Notes under the pieces: model-generated | Seen by the model: the letters and a program-made list of their open reading frames with translations, nothing else | Databases searched by the model: none | What the model was told of the DNA's origin: nothing | Position numbers and translations under genes: made by a program | Source: Cochliopodium minus | Taxonomy: Eukaryota; Discosea; Himatismenida; Cochliopodiidae | Direction of reading: 5' to 3' | NCBI GenBank assembly: GCA_024220525.1 | Contig: JAMYWO010000060.1 | Coordinates: 100,337-141,518, forward strand | DNA: 41,182 nt | Shown: positions 27,892 through 39,161 of the stretch, piece after piece | Layout: each line of letters begins with the position of its first letter | How positions within the stretch are numbered: the stretch's first letter is position 1

Positions 27892-28010
27892 GGTTACAAC
27901 ACTGTGGCTTCGCGTGTAGTCTCCCACCACACTACTAACACAGCTCAATGATGTTTGACTTCGCAGATCGAGACGGGATGCGGTATATTCATCATGATAT
28001 GATCGTAACC
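27892..28010 (-). rRNA. 5S rRNA: 5S ribosomal RNA
   Basis: On the minus strand this 119-nt block begins GGTTACGATC and ends GTGTTGTAACC, so its ends pair (GGTTAC with GTAACC) as helix I. The interior has the classic 5S order: ACCGCATCCCGTCTCGATCT, GCGAAGTCAAAC (the CGAAGTTAAG-type region around the A box), then GTGTGGTGGGAGACTAC (the GGATGGGTGACC-type C box) and ACGCGAAGCC. It is markedly richer in G/C than its surroundings, which is expected for a structured RNA in an AT-rich genome. A T7 run follows directly. It is a single copy, with no other rRNA gene in the window. Confidence 0.93.
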
Positions 28011-28624
28011 AAAAGCTTTCAAGAAAATAGAACTATCAAATCAAACTTTTAAATTAAATTTATTGTTTGTATAATAATGAATTTTGAAGATATTTCATCT
28101 GCTCATTTGCAAAATTTAAAAAGGAATATTTTGAAAAAAAATTTTTTTTATTTTTTATTAATAAAGTATCTCAAGTAATATGAGTTTAATGAGTTATATT
28201 TTGAAGTATTTATGGTTTATTTTGAATGTTTTTAATTATATTTTCTTATAAAACGCAATTTTTACATGTATGTCAAAAAAGATCATGTAATAACAATTTA
28301 TATTTCTGATATTAGGATAGATTTGAAAGTAGATTTTGGTTGGGTTTTCAAAAAATAAGATTTTTCAATTTTTTTTATTAATTTTTTCTGTTTTAAAATA
28401 TAAAATATAAAAATTAAAAAAAATTTGTAGTTGATTTCAAAAAAAAAAACATTGACTCGAAATATAAAACTAAAAAAAAATTAGATATTTGTGGTTTTGT
28501 TCAATTCAATATTCTTGGAAAGATGAACGGATTATTAAATATGAATACCTTAAAATGAAGAAATAAACAAAGAAAAGAAAAAAAACAAATTCAAAACAAA
28601 TAAAAACAAAATAATAAGAAGAAA
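28011..28624. other. Non-coding stretch upstream of the actin fragment
   Basis: About 610 bp with no supported gene. The right part presumably contains the actin promoter; the left part contains whatever lies upstream of the 5S gene. A-rich sequence precedes the actin start (AAAACAAATAAAAACAAAAT). Confidence 0.5.
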
Positions 28625-28922
<298 letters not shown>

Positions 28923-28997
28923 NTTATTTTTTATTTTTTATTTTTTATTTTTTATTTTTTATTTTTTATTTTTTATTTTTTATTTTTTATTTTTTTA
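28923..28997 (+). repeat. Ambiguous base plus (ATTTTTT)n 7-bp repeat at a sequence junction
   Basis: The only N in the window (28923) is followed by about ten copies of the 7-mer ATTTTTT. Actin sequence stops immediately left of it and RCC1 coding sequence starts immediately right, so this is the seam between two unrelated genes. Confidence 0.9.
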
Positions 28998-29002
28998 AAA
29001 AG

Positions 29003-30102
29003 AAAATGGTGAAGTTTGGGTAATGGGAGATAATGAACATGGACAGTGTGGACTTGACGAAGATATTATCAAGATGATAATGGAACCTTCCCTTTTATTA
29101 ACTGACAAAAACATTCTTGCTGTTTGTTGTGGTTGGAATCATTCTTTCATTTTGACGAGTAAAAAATAAAAAAAAAGAATTTAAAATAAATAAATAAATT
29201 AATATAAAAAAGAAAATAAAAATAAAAATAATAATAAATAATAAAATGAGTTAACTTTTAAAATAAAAATTTTTCAATAGGAGATAAAAAAGGAAATACA
29301 GTAATGAAAGGATTTGGTAATAACTCTTTTGGTTTATTGGGAATAGATTATGATCAAACATTAAAACAAAGTGAATTCAAAATCCTTGACACAATTCCTA
29401 ATATTGTGTCAGTTCATACTGGAGAGCTATTTACTATGATTTTGACCGGTAAAAAAAAATAAAAAAATAAAATAAAAATAAAAATAAAAAAATAAAAATA
29501 AAAAAATAAAAAATTAAAAATCTTTTTCGAAAGAAAATGGAGATGTTTATGCAGCAGGAAATGGAGGATATGGCCAATTATTCACGGGAAATGTATTGGA
29601 CCAAAGAACTTTTGTAAAGGCGATTGTGAACAACATCATTAACATCTCTATAGGATACAGTCATGCTGTATTGTATAATAGTAAAAAAAAAAATTTTTTT
29701 AAAAATTTTTTTTTTTTGAAAATATTTTTTAATATTTTATTATTTTTTAGTATACAAAGAAGTATTTGTTTGTGGGAATGGTAACAATGGACAGTTGGGC
29801 ATTGGAAAAAACATTTGTATTAAAGTTCCTCAAATAATTCCATTCAAAAATCTTAAATTGATACAAAACAATATAATAATCGAAGTAATTTTAATTTATT
29901 AATTTTTGAATTTAAAATTTTTAATTTATTAATTAAAATTTTTTCTTTTAAGGAATGGTCAAAAAGTATTCACATTGAATTGGAAAGAAATTTCAGGATT
30001 ATGGTCTTCTATTTCCTCGCTTGTTTGAAATTTTCCAAAACTATCTCCAAAATACCAAAACCAATCCAACAAATCATAATAAAGTTTAGTTTTGAAAATT
30101 AA
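29003..30102 (+). CDS. RCC1-repeat protein, 3' part only
   Basis: Five exons are read: 29003-29158, 29281-29448, 29534-29680, 29751-29884, 29953-30102 (TAA). They encode at least three RCC1-type blades with the G-D/N-N-x-x-G-Q-L/C-G core: GEVWVMGDNEHGQCGL, VMKGFGNNSFGLLGI, GDVYAAGNGGYGQLF and EVFVCGNGNNGQLGIG. A helical tail follows (ACLKFSKTISKIPKPIQQII). RCC1 propellers serve as Ran exchange factors or as interaction platforms; with only half the propeller visible no specific role can be given. The first exon has an acceptor-like AAAAAG in front, so earlier exons should exist but are replaced by the actin fragment and the repeat seam. Its stop is 78 bp from the DUF427 start, same strand. 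Confidence 0.82.
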
Positions 30103-30180
30103 AAAAAAGTTCTTTCCAAAAGATCACCAATTTATTTAAAATTATTAAAATAAAAAAAAAATAAAAAAAAAATTGTGAAA

Positions 30181-30933
30181 ATGAAAAATAGCACAAAAAA
30201 TAAACATGATACAGAAATTGTTTGGGATTTTCCAAGGCCCCCAAGAATTGAAAAATGGCCTTACAGGTATTCAATAAAATTTAAATTAAGCCAATTATAT
30301 AAAACAACCAAAAAAATCCTTAAATTTAATTTCAATTGTGATAAGAATTCAAATAATTCAAAATGGAGAAACAATAGTTGATACATTTGAATCATACAGA
30401 ATACTTGAAAGTAAAAATATATTTTTTTTTAATCTCGAAAGAAATTTCAATCAAATTAAATTAAAAAATAAAAATAATAAACATTGTTTTAAAGCATCTC
30501 ACCCACCAACTTACTACATACCTACCAAGGATATTAACATGAAATTTCTTCAACCTATAACAAGATCTTCGTTCTGTGAATTCAAAGGGAATGCAAATTA
30601 CTACGATGTTGTGGTTGGTGACAAAAAAATAAACAGTGGATGTTGGCAGTACAAGAAAGTGAGTGACGAAATGTATTTACCAATAGAAGGTTATTATTTT
30701 ATAATTATTTAATTTTTAATTTTTTTTTTAATTTTTTAATTTTAAATTTAATTAATTTAATTTTATTTTTAGGTCACATTGCGTTTTATTGCAGGACAGG
30801 AATCAATGAATGCTACGTAGATGAAGAATTGGCAACTCCTCAAGAAGGACCATTCTATGGAGGTTGGATAAGCAGTTTTATTTCGGGTGGTAAAAAAGGA
30901 ATTAAAGGAGCCAAAGGGACTGAATGGTGGTGA
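30181..30933 (+). CDS. DUF427 family protein
   Basis: Four exons, 30181-30266, 30346-30410, 30495-30689, 30773-30933, give 168 aa with consistent phases. It matches the DUF427 pattern well: VWDFPRPPRIEKWPYR, NGETIVDTF, SHPPTYYIP, RSSFCEFKGNANYYDVVVG, GHIAFYC and a C-terminal GPFYGGWI. The family is common in bacteria and known in some fungi and protists; its biochemical function is not established to my knowledge. No targeting signal is evident, so the protein is probably cytosolic. The ATG at 30181 is chosen because it is the first ATG before the VWDFP motif. It lies head-to-tail after the RCC1 gene and is convergent with PIG-O, 125 bp away. Confidence 0.88.
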
Positions 30934-31058
30934 AATAAAAAGGAAGAAAAATTAAATTAAAAGGGAAATTCTGTTAAAGTTTTACATTTTTTTTATTTTA
31001 TTTTTTTATTTTTTTTATTTTTTATTTTTTTATTATTTTATTATTTTATTTTTTATTT

Positions 31059-34000
31059 TTATATGAAGAAATAAATTAAAATTTGGACAAAATGACTCGT
31101 TAGTAAAAACACAACATCAAAAATGTATTTAGGTGCAAACACTCTCCAAACCATCAGATGCCTCCTCTCAATAAATACAAAAACGGTGGTGCAAAGAGTG
31201 GTGAAAGAGAAAAGGAGGAGAAGCAAGAAATGGGAGTTTTCTTTTTCGTTTGTTTTGAAAAACAAAGTCGAAAAGGGCAAAACGAAAAAATGAGAAGAAA
31301 AAGTTTCAATAAATACAAGAAAAGTAGATATGTACATGTTTTCTGCATCTTCAAAACCAATGAAAGCAGTATCCATGTTTAAAGATGAAAAAGAACAAAA
31401 ATGTCCACTTGTGTAAAAGAATTGAATGCAGAAGAAGAAGACCAGGGTGGAGAAGAGGGTTTGTTGATCAAACTTGGAATTTTTGGGAATTGTTTGTTTT
31501 AGAAAATAAAAAGTAGAGAAATAGGAAACGAGAAAGATTGGAGATTTGGGTCCTAGTAAGAGGGCCATCAAGATAGAAATGGAACAAATGAGGGACCATT
31601 TCCTAAATTTTGTTTTTTCAAAGCTTTTTAGGAGAAGTATTGAAATAAAAGTGGTAAAATAGATGAAGCGGGGAATAAAAATGTTTCCTTTTTTAAATAA
31701 AAAAAATAATTAAAATAAAAAAATATAAAAAAACATATTTTTTTTTACCTGCTTTGTTTCCATAAAAGTTTAAAATTCTGTAAATGAGCAACAAGAAGAA
31801 ATTGGAAGGGAAAATGAAACCAAACAAGGTTATTTCTTTGAAACTCTTGTTTCTACTGTTACTCCATTTCCCAAAAACAAAACTGAACAAAAGATAAAAT
31901 AGAGAAACAGAAGGAATGACGTTATAAAACAAAAGATCTATCAACGAAATTGTTTCATCTTTTTTTCCTCCAATTAAATGAAATTTCTTTGTTGATAAAT
32001 AGTAAGATAAGATTATAACGAAAGAATGGATGAAATTAACTTTTTTGTTTGTTGAAAGAAGAAAAGATTTAGTCAAGTAGATAAGAAGGATTGAGATTGT
32101 AAGAAAATAAACAACATTGTTTTCATTCTCGATGAAACTGTTCGAAAACAAAGAAATGGAATGAAGAAAGAAGCAGAAAACGGAAAAATAGTTTTCAAAT
32201 TTATCAAAAAGAAAAAGATTGAATGGAATATTATTGGAAGACCTTTTAAAAACTATTTTTGAGATGATGTAAATCAATGTCGAAATAGAAACACTGAAAG
32301 AAGAAAATATGATGATGTCTTCCCCTTTGTAGTAGAAAATGCAAATAAAAATGGAAATGAAAAATCCAGTTAAATTGAAAATCCAGAAAAACAGATCCAA
32401 ATGGAAATAAAGTTCTTTCCTCTGGAATAAGACAGAAAGGAAAAGAAACAAACAAACCAAGAAAAGCAAAAAAGTGGAAACACTCATCAAATTGAGATTG
32501 AAAACAGTCCATAAAGCATTGCAAATGTCCAAAGACTCCTTGTGAAAGCCGTTGTATTGAGAAATTAAGCCAGAAATGGTTTCCAATCTGAAATTTACGT
32601 CTCTTCCTTTGTCTTTCAAAAAAAGATGATATTTCTTGTTTATTTCGGTGAATTGGTTCTGCAAAGGTCGTAATTTGGAAACAGGAAACTGAGTGGTGGA
32701 ATTTACATAAGAAGAAATGAAATTGAAAACTTGCCAACAATTAAGGTGTAAATAGTGTAAATAATTGAACGCATTCTCGTCAAAATTTTGACCCAATTTT
32801 TTGTTTTTTATTTCACCGAAAAATTCATTCAGTGATTTTTTAAGGAACAAATCAGGTATGACTTTTCCCAAATTAGCAAATGGTGTGGGTAAATCCAAAA
32901 GAAAAGAAAAGGTCGGAACAAAATCTATTTGTGAGAATGCTTGCATGTTTTCGTAGCTGAATTTTTCTTTCTCAAAAATATTTTTTTTGCTGTAAAAAAA
33001 TAATGTTGAATTAATCTCATCATCACTTGCCCCTCCATGGTTTCCATCTTTAGTCATACCATGATCTTAACGAAAAAAAAATTATTTTTTATATTCTTTA
33101 TTTTTTTTAAATTTAATATTTTTATTTTACCTCCCATTAAAATAAAAAGAGTATCTTCATCTATTTCTTCTAACACACCTTTTAAAACTTGATTCATTTG
33201 CAAAAGTTTAGTTTCCATTTCAGGATGATTTGGTCCATAAGTATGACCTTTAATAAAAAAATATATTCCAAGAAAAATATTAAAAAATATTTAAAAAAAT
33301 TTACCAACATGATCTACTCCTAAAAAATGAGCAATGATAACATCCCAATTATTTTTTTTCCTTATGGAAGGTAACAAATTTTTGATTACACCATTATCAA
33401 CAGTATGCAAATCCTTTACTACAAAAGAAGGGAAAGGATAAGATTGGTCAAAAGAACCAGGAAACAAGGCTTCCCAAGTATCATCTCCCATAAAAACTAC
33501 TTTCTTCCCGTTAGACTTTAATTGTCCTATTAAATTGTCTTCTGTTATTTCATCGCTTTTAAAATTCTTCCTGACATCCAAAAATGTAGGAAATGTTCCT
33601 TTTAGAAAGAAAATTTTTTATTTATAAAATTTATTTTTGTGAAGTTTTTAAAGAGAAAAAATTAATTTGAAAACTTTTTTAAAAATAATTTTTTATTCCG
33701 CACATAAATAATTTTTCCTTTATAAAAATTTTATATTTACCTGTTGTCAGTCCTTTTATTCTTTGCATCGTAGTTGTGGGTGCATCTGACAAGAAATTGA
33801 ACAAGACGGTGTTGTTAGGCTTGGTTTGGAGAAGATGATGCAGTATCTTCAGCTTGTTCTCATAGTATCTGCATTCTGAATCAGATTTCGATTCATTATA
33901 CATCGCAAAATCGATCTTCAATGCATCAATCACCACTATAATCGCTTTTTGGAAATATTTCTCTTTTATCCAACACATCTCCTTTAAATTATTTCTATTT

Positions 34001-34188
34001 TTTGAATTTATCTCTTTGATATGATTAGATATTGGATTGATATGGTATGGGGATGGATTTTTATCACATTCACTTTTGAATGGGAGCTGATATCTAGTCA
34101 AAAAGAAACCAGAGAAAAAGAGATAAATGGAAAAGAAATTGATAAAGAAAAGCCAAATCAAAATAAAGAGATTTGACCTCAAATTCAT
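31059..34188 (-). CDS. PIGO: GPI ethanolamine phosphate transferase 3 (PIG-O)
   Basis: Endoplasmic reticulum membrane enzyme that adds the bridging phosphoethanolamine to the third mannose of the GPI anchor. Five exons, 34188-33741, 33598-33305, 33247-33131, 33065-31749, 31687-31059, give 934 aa. A signal-anchor (residues about 7-28) precedes a lumenal alkaline-phosphatase-like domain with metal ligand Asp88 in [10 protein letters not shown], the nucleophile Thr in [55 protein letters not shown] and [12 protein letters not shown]. The C-terminal half, from about residue 480, is a series of hydrophobic helices ending with [17 protein letters not shown], which is characteristic of PIG-O. All catalytic residues are intact. 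Three of its four introns split a glycine codon and the fourth an aspartate codon, all in phase 1. MVD ends 81 bp upstream on the same strand. Confidence 0.95.
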
Positions 34189-34269
34189 TCCCAATTTTTT
34201 TTTTTTTTTTTTGATATACTTTATAATAATTTAAATGATTTTCAGTGAAAAAAAAATAAAATTTTTTTT

Positions 34270-36715
34270 TTAAAGTTTGGATAATTCCCCAGAAGTGCTC
34301 AACAAACTCTGGTCAAGACCAAGAATCTGAGGACCCTCACCCAAAGTGGTATGCTGAACAAACTGCAAAACGCCAGGTCTAGGAGCAAAACCCTTAAAAA
34401 GGGCGACGTTGTCATAAGGAGAAGAAACACTCTTCAAATCATTCAAATTGTTTTCTTTCAACAAAGTAGTGTTATTAAAATAAAGGGAAGGATCTTGTTG
34501 ATCAGAAGGAGGGAAATAATGTAAAATTGCGCGCAAAATTTCAGGAACATTTTTCTTAGGCAAATATAGGACGGCGTTTGGACCTGCGTCGAAGGTGTAG
34601 GCTGCCTTGATCTCGTTGTGGTGTTGGTTGATGGCGTGGATGAGTTGGATGATGAAGGAGGAGATGTCGTTGAGGTAGAAGATTGGCGGGTAGGTGTCGA
34701 GGCAGACTGCGTGGAATTGGTTGCTGTCTTGCATGGTTAGTTTTCCTTTTTTTTAAAAAAAAATAAATTACATTGGAAAAAAAGAAATATTTTAATAAAT
34801 AAAAAAATTAACAATTAAATTTAAAAAAAAAATTAAAAATATTTTATAAAAAATTAGTTAACTAAATTAATTTAAAAAAATTTTAAAACCTTAAATCAAA
34901 AATTGATAAACAAAAAAAAATAAAAAAAAAAATTATTAAATTAAATTAAATGAAAATATTACCAAATTCTTGAAAGTCACGATTTAAAATAGATTTTTCC
35001 ATTAAAGGAATTCTCTTCTCATCTACCAACTTGACTCTTTCATTCATCAACTCACAAGTTTCAACAGTTCTCTTCATACCAGTGGTGCTACTGACTCCCT
35101 TCTTGTGAGCGCTCACAACCAAGATCAAAATCTCCATTTCAGGCCAATGAGAAGAAGGTGCAACTTGAACCGCAATACTGTCACGTCCATCATCTCTGAT
35201 ACCTAAAAAAAAATTATTGAAAATAAAATTTATAAATTTTTATTTTATTTTTAATTGAATCATTTCAATTAAATTATTATTATTTTATTTATTAATTTAA
35301 ATTTAAATAATTTTATTTTTTACTTTAAACTATTTTTTATTTTACCTTTTTGCCACTTTACAAATCCTCCGTAAAGACTACGACATGCACTTCCACTACC
35401 TACACGAGCTATTGCGGATATTTCTCCCTCGTATGATTCCTTAAATTGGTAGAGTTGTGCAAGTGTGAATGCAAGGCAAGAAAAACCAGCAGCAGAGGAA
35501 GCTAAAATCAAAAACAAAAAATGATTAAATGAAAAACGAAAAATAGTTTTTAATGATTTAAAAATGTAAATAATTTTTAAAATTAAATTTTTAAAATAAA
35601 AATAATATTTTAACTTTTTCAAACCCACTCTATAAATTTTTAATCAAATAAAATAAAAATAAAATAAGAGGAAGAGTATATCAGGTTTGATGGATTTGTA
35701 GGAACAAGATGTTACAATTTAGAGCAATAAAATCTTTGTTTCTATGATTTATATCAATCATATTATTATTTTTTTGAGAATTATAAAAATATGTGGAACA
35801 TATATGTTCACCTCAAAATCCAGTAAAATGAAAGAGAATATACCATTCAAAATTAAAATCTTGAGAGATAAAATGAATATTTCTTTCAATCAAAGGTATA
35901 TAATTTATTTAGCATTATTTTTTATATCATTCTCTATTCCAATCTATCTATCCATAAATGAAAAGATATATCTCGTTGATTTTACAATTTTTTACTTTTT
36001 TAATATTTTAATTAAAAATTATAATTAATCTTGGAAAGAGGGTTAAAAAATTATAATGTGAATCATAAAATAGATTATCTTTTATGAATCAATCAAAATG
36101 TTATATTTGACCTTGATTTTGAATTTATTCTTTTTTATTTATACCTAATCCTGCTGCTGTTGGAAAATTATTGAAAGAAGCAATGTGGAGAAAAGAATTT
36201 TGGATTTCCTCTTTGGTGAAGATCACCTTTCCTTCCTTATCTTTGATCGCTTCTGCTCTGCTCTTCATAAGATTGATGCATGTTCTGATATGATCTGTGA
36301 TCTCATCAGCACTAATTTGAAAGAAAAATAATTTTTATAGATAGAGTATAATCGTATTGATAATTTATATGCAGAGATGATAATCAATGGATATGTTGTA
36401 ATTAGAATATATTTCAATATCATTTCATAATCAGTATAATATTGAAATGCAGATAGACAATATAAAAATGATAAGATTTTACTTTCCGTTCAACCAGAAT
36501 TTATCAGAAGTAAAATTCTTTCCAATCATAATGGTGGTGGTAGCTCTCCATTCATTTTGGCTCAAAGTCCCAGAGATGGAAGAATTGACAGGCAATTTTA
36601 ATTTGCCATCTCTCTTTCCCCAATATTTGATAACAGCAATATTTACGGGAGCAGTACAAGTTACCCAAACCATATTTTTATTCTGACTGATACCAATCTT
36701 GTTGAAAGAATCCAT
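34270..36715 (-). CDS. MVD: Mevalonate diphosphate decarboxylase
   Basis: Cytosolic GHMP-family enzyme that converts mevalonate diphosphate to isopentenyl diphosphate using ATP. Five exons, 36715-36483, 36311-36145, 35501-35346, 35202-34963, 34745-34270, give 423 aa, a normal family length. Signatures: [43 protein letters not shown] (ATP loop), [45 protein letters not shown], and [12 protein letters not shown]. No transit peptide is seen. Presence of the enzyme shows a mevalonate route to isoprenoids. The intron 35502-36144 (643 bp) is the longest I found and is less repetitive than others; it holds an opposite-strand open frame, listed separately. Confidence 0.95.
35744..36028 (+). other. 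Open frame nested antisense in an MVD intron
   Basis: A 94-codon frame starting with ATG lies on the plus strand within MVD's longest intron. The product has a basic middle and a hydrophobic segment ([18 protein letters not shown]). It matches nothing I recognise. Its codons are less homopolymeric than ordinary introns here, but chance is a fair explanation. Confidence 0.25.
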
Positions 36716-36792
36716 TTTTTTTTTTTATTTATATATCTTCTTTAAAAAAAAATCAAAGTCAAATTTATTATTCTTTAAAGGACTGAATTTGA

Positions 36793-37152
36793 TTGATTAA
36801 ATATCATCGAATTCTCAAAGGTTTGTTACCAAGAAATTTTGATTTAATTCAAGAGAATAGTAATGAAAATTTAGTAAGTTCTTTTTTTAAAGAAATAGGA
36901 CATCTTAGTAAAGTAGGTTCACCTTATTTATTTTCTCAAGAGAATGAAGAAAATATTCCACTTAGAGGAAGTATTGAGAATTCTAATTCTGTCAAATTGA
37001 TTGATTTTAAAGTCCTAGTTTATTCAATAAACATTCAATGTGTCAATCAAAAAAATAAAACCAAGTCATTAAAAGATTTTCATTTAAAAATGAAACAAAA
37101 AAAAGATAATGAAGAAAGAACAGAAGATTTTTTACAAATTATTTTTCTTTAA
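36793..37152 (+). CDS. Orphan open frame, possible gene remnant
   Basis: A 119-codon frame (TTG at its first position, TAA end) in the gap between MVD and D2HGDH, on the opposite strand to both. The translation has mixed, protein-like composition (LLPRNFDLIQENSNENLVSS, FKEIGHLSKVGSPYLFSQ) and a charged tail, unlike the low-complexity introns and spacers around it. There is no ATG near its beginning; the frame opens right after a TGA at 36790. An AG at 36819-36820 could be an acceptor, but no first exon was found in the 105 bp left of it. It may be a 3' exon of a lost gene or an unusual small gene. No family was recognised. Confidence 0.35.
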   Translation: MIKYHRILKGLLPRNFDLIQENSNENLVSSFFKEIGHLSKVGSPYLFSQENEENIPLRGSIENSNSVKLIDFKVLVYSINIQCVNQKNKTKSLKDFHLKMKQKKDNEERTEDFLQIIFL

Positions 37153-37217
37153 CAAAAGATCATTTTTCAGATCATTAAATGTAAAAAATAAAAAAAAATT
37201 CACAGTCAAATAAATTA

Positions 37218-38390
37218 TTAATTCAAAACTTTATAAGGGTTCAAAATACCATTAGGATCAAACACTTTCTTTATCTGCTTCATATAATCAATAGAATCCT
37301 GAGACTTGGAGTAAATAAGAGCAGAAGTCTTCATCAAACCAATACCATGCTCCGCAGAAATGCTCCCTCCCTTCTCCCTCACCCACTCATATACAAAAGG
37401 CTCAATCAAATGTTCTACTTCAAGATCAGAGGTGATAGTAAGATGGACATTTCCATCACCAACATGACCATAACCTTTAAAAATGAAAAATAAAAATGAA
37501 TAAAAATAAATAAAAATAAATAAAAATAAAAATAAAATGAATAAAACTTTTTGAATAAAGAAATTTTAATTAAAATAGAATTAAAAAATAAATCAAAGTT
37601 AAAAATAAATATTTTTAGAAAAAATAAAAAAATAAAAAAATAAAAAGTCCAAAATTAAATGTTTGCAGAATTTAATATGAAAAAAAAATAGAAATAAATA
37701 AAATGATTCTAAAAATAATTTAAATATTTAAAAAAAAAAAAGTTTAAATTAAAAAAAAATTTTTACCAAACACAGAACCTTTCTCCCCAATTCTCTTTTC
37801 CATAACTCCAACTATCTCATAAAAATGTTGGAGAGGAAGGGAGATATCGTATTTGTAACACTTTCCTTCTTTTAGAAAAGCCACTCCTCCATTTTCCCTT
37901 ATTTTCCATATCGCCTTCATTTGTTTGGTATCCTGCGCGATGGTTCCATCTGTCACAATACCTTCGTTCATCACATGTTCCAAAAAATTATTCAATTTCT
38001 ATTTTTAAATAGAAAAAAAAAAAATACAAAAATACAAAAAATGAAATAAACTTTATTAATAAATAAAATAAAAGAAAAAATTTATAAAATAATACAACCA
38101 TTAAAATTATAAAAAACCAAAAAATATACATTTTTATAATAATTTTTAAAAAAAAATTAATTTTCAAAATTATTAAAAAAAAATAACAAAAAAAAATAAA
38201 CTTCTCCATCATGGGTTGCGTTAGATCCGGACACTTCTACTAAAGCATAAAATCTGTAGGTGTTGGAGAGTGGATTCTTTGTGTCAGAGATGTGCTTCAA
38301 AACTAAGTTGAACGTTTGACTGTCCAACATCTCAAAAGCAGATAGAACTTCTCCTAAATATTTTTTGGATTCTTTCAAAAGAGTCATAAT
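37218..38390 (-). CDS. D2HGDH: D-2-hydroxyglutarate dehydrogenase, C-terminal half only
   Basis: Three exons, 38390-38202, 37998-37767, 37474-37218, give 225 aa of the FAD-oxidase C-terminal domain. Recognisable blocks: KKYLGEVLSAFEMLD, YALVEVSGSNATHDGE, FLEHVMNEGIVTDGTIAQD, IWKIRE, CYKYDISLPLQHFYEIV, GYGHVGDGNVHLTI, GGSISAEHGIGLMK and DPNGILNPYKVLN. These fit mitochondrial D2HGDH, which oxidises D-2-hydroxyglutarate to 2-oxoglutarate. D-lactate dehydrogenase is the main alternative; the SAFEMLD and VTDGT blocks favour D2HGDH. The whole N-terminal FAD-binding domain (about 280 residues) is missing: an acceptor-like AAG precedes 38390, then comes an (AAAAAT)n run, and no matching exon is found up to the C2 gene. 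Either the gene is truncated or the assembly has lost sequence at the repeat. Confidence 0.85.
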
Positions 38391-39161
38391 CTTATCAAAA
38401 GAAAAATAAAAATAAATGAAAAAAATAAAATTTAAAAAAGAAAAATAAAATTTAAAAAAGAAAAATAAAAATAAAAATAAAAATAAAAATAAAAATAAAA
38501 ATAAAAATAAAAATAAAAATAAAAATAAAAATAAAAATAAAAATAAAAATAAAAATAAAAATAAAAATAATAAAAATAAAAAATAACTTGAATATAAGGA
38601 TGGAAAATTTTGGATTTTCTTTGTATCCTTCTTGTTTCAACTCAGTAACTTACGGAAAGATTTCAAATGTCTCCTTCTTTTCTTTCTTTTTGTCAAAATC
38701 TCAGTATTTTACGAAAAGTTATCAAACAAATGTCACAAACCTTCTGTGCTGCTTTCTGATTCCTGAAACAAATTAACTCTTTTTCTTTCTAATCTTATTT
38801 TAATCCCATATAACCAAGGGATCTCAATAGAAAATAAAAAAAAAGATGTGAAATATCAAAAAATAAATCAAAAAAATAATCTTTCTCTTCAAAATCTTCT
38901 TTTCAATGCTACAAGGAAAGTTGTCAAATATAGAAGAGTCTTGATAATCATTCTTGGACTTCCTTTTTGGAGTCTACCAAATGTTGATTGAATTATCTGG
39001 AAAATTTTATACTTTTTTGTTTGATTATATTTAATTTTTTAAATAAAGATATCCCACTTTGTGGGTGTTTTAGATCAAAAAAAAATATCCAAAAATCTTC
39101 TTTTCTATAAAAAACTTTTTTTTTTTTATTGTGATTCATTGGGAATATGTTGATAAAAAAA
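38391..39161. other. Poorly explained stretch between D2HGDH fragment and C2 gene
   Basis: 771 bp. The left part is microsatellite. From 38590 to 38770 the sequence is complex and includes two related copies of a roughly 60-bp block. On the minus strand between about 38970 and 38888 an exon-like open stretch (TPKRKSKNDYQDSSIFDNF) follows a TTTGGTAG acceptor-like site. None of these joins to D2HGDH in a frame I can defend. The last 100 bp should contain the C2 gene promoter. Confidence 0.45.
38461..38567 (+). repeat. (AAAAAT)n microsatellite upstream of the D2HGDH fragment
   Basis: About eighteen nearly perfect copies of a 6-mer, lying exactly where the missing 5' exons of D2HGDH should begin. 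Confidence 0.92.

Noticed and set aside
31158-31382. Rightward 74-codon frame
   Set aside because: It is antisense to the last PIG-O exon, which is clearly coding.
36447-36686. Rightward 79-codon frame
   Set aside because: It is antisense to MVD exon 1.
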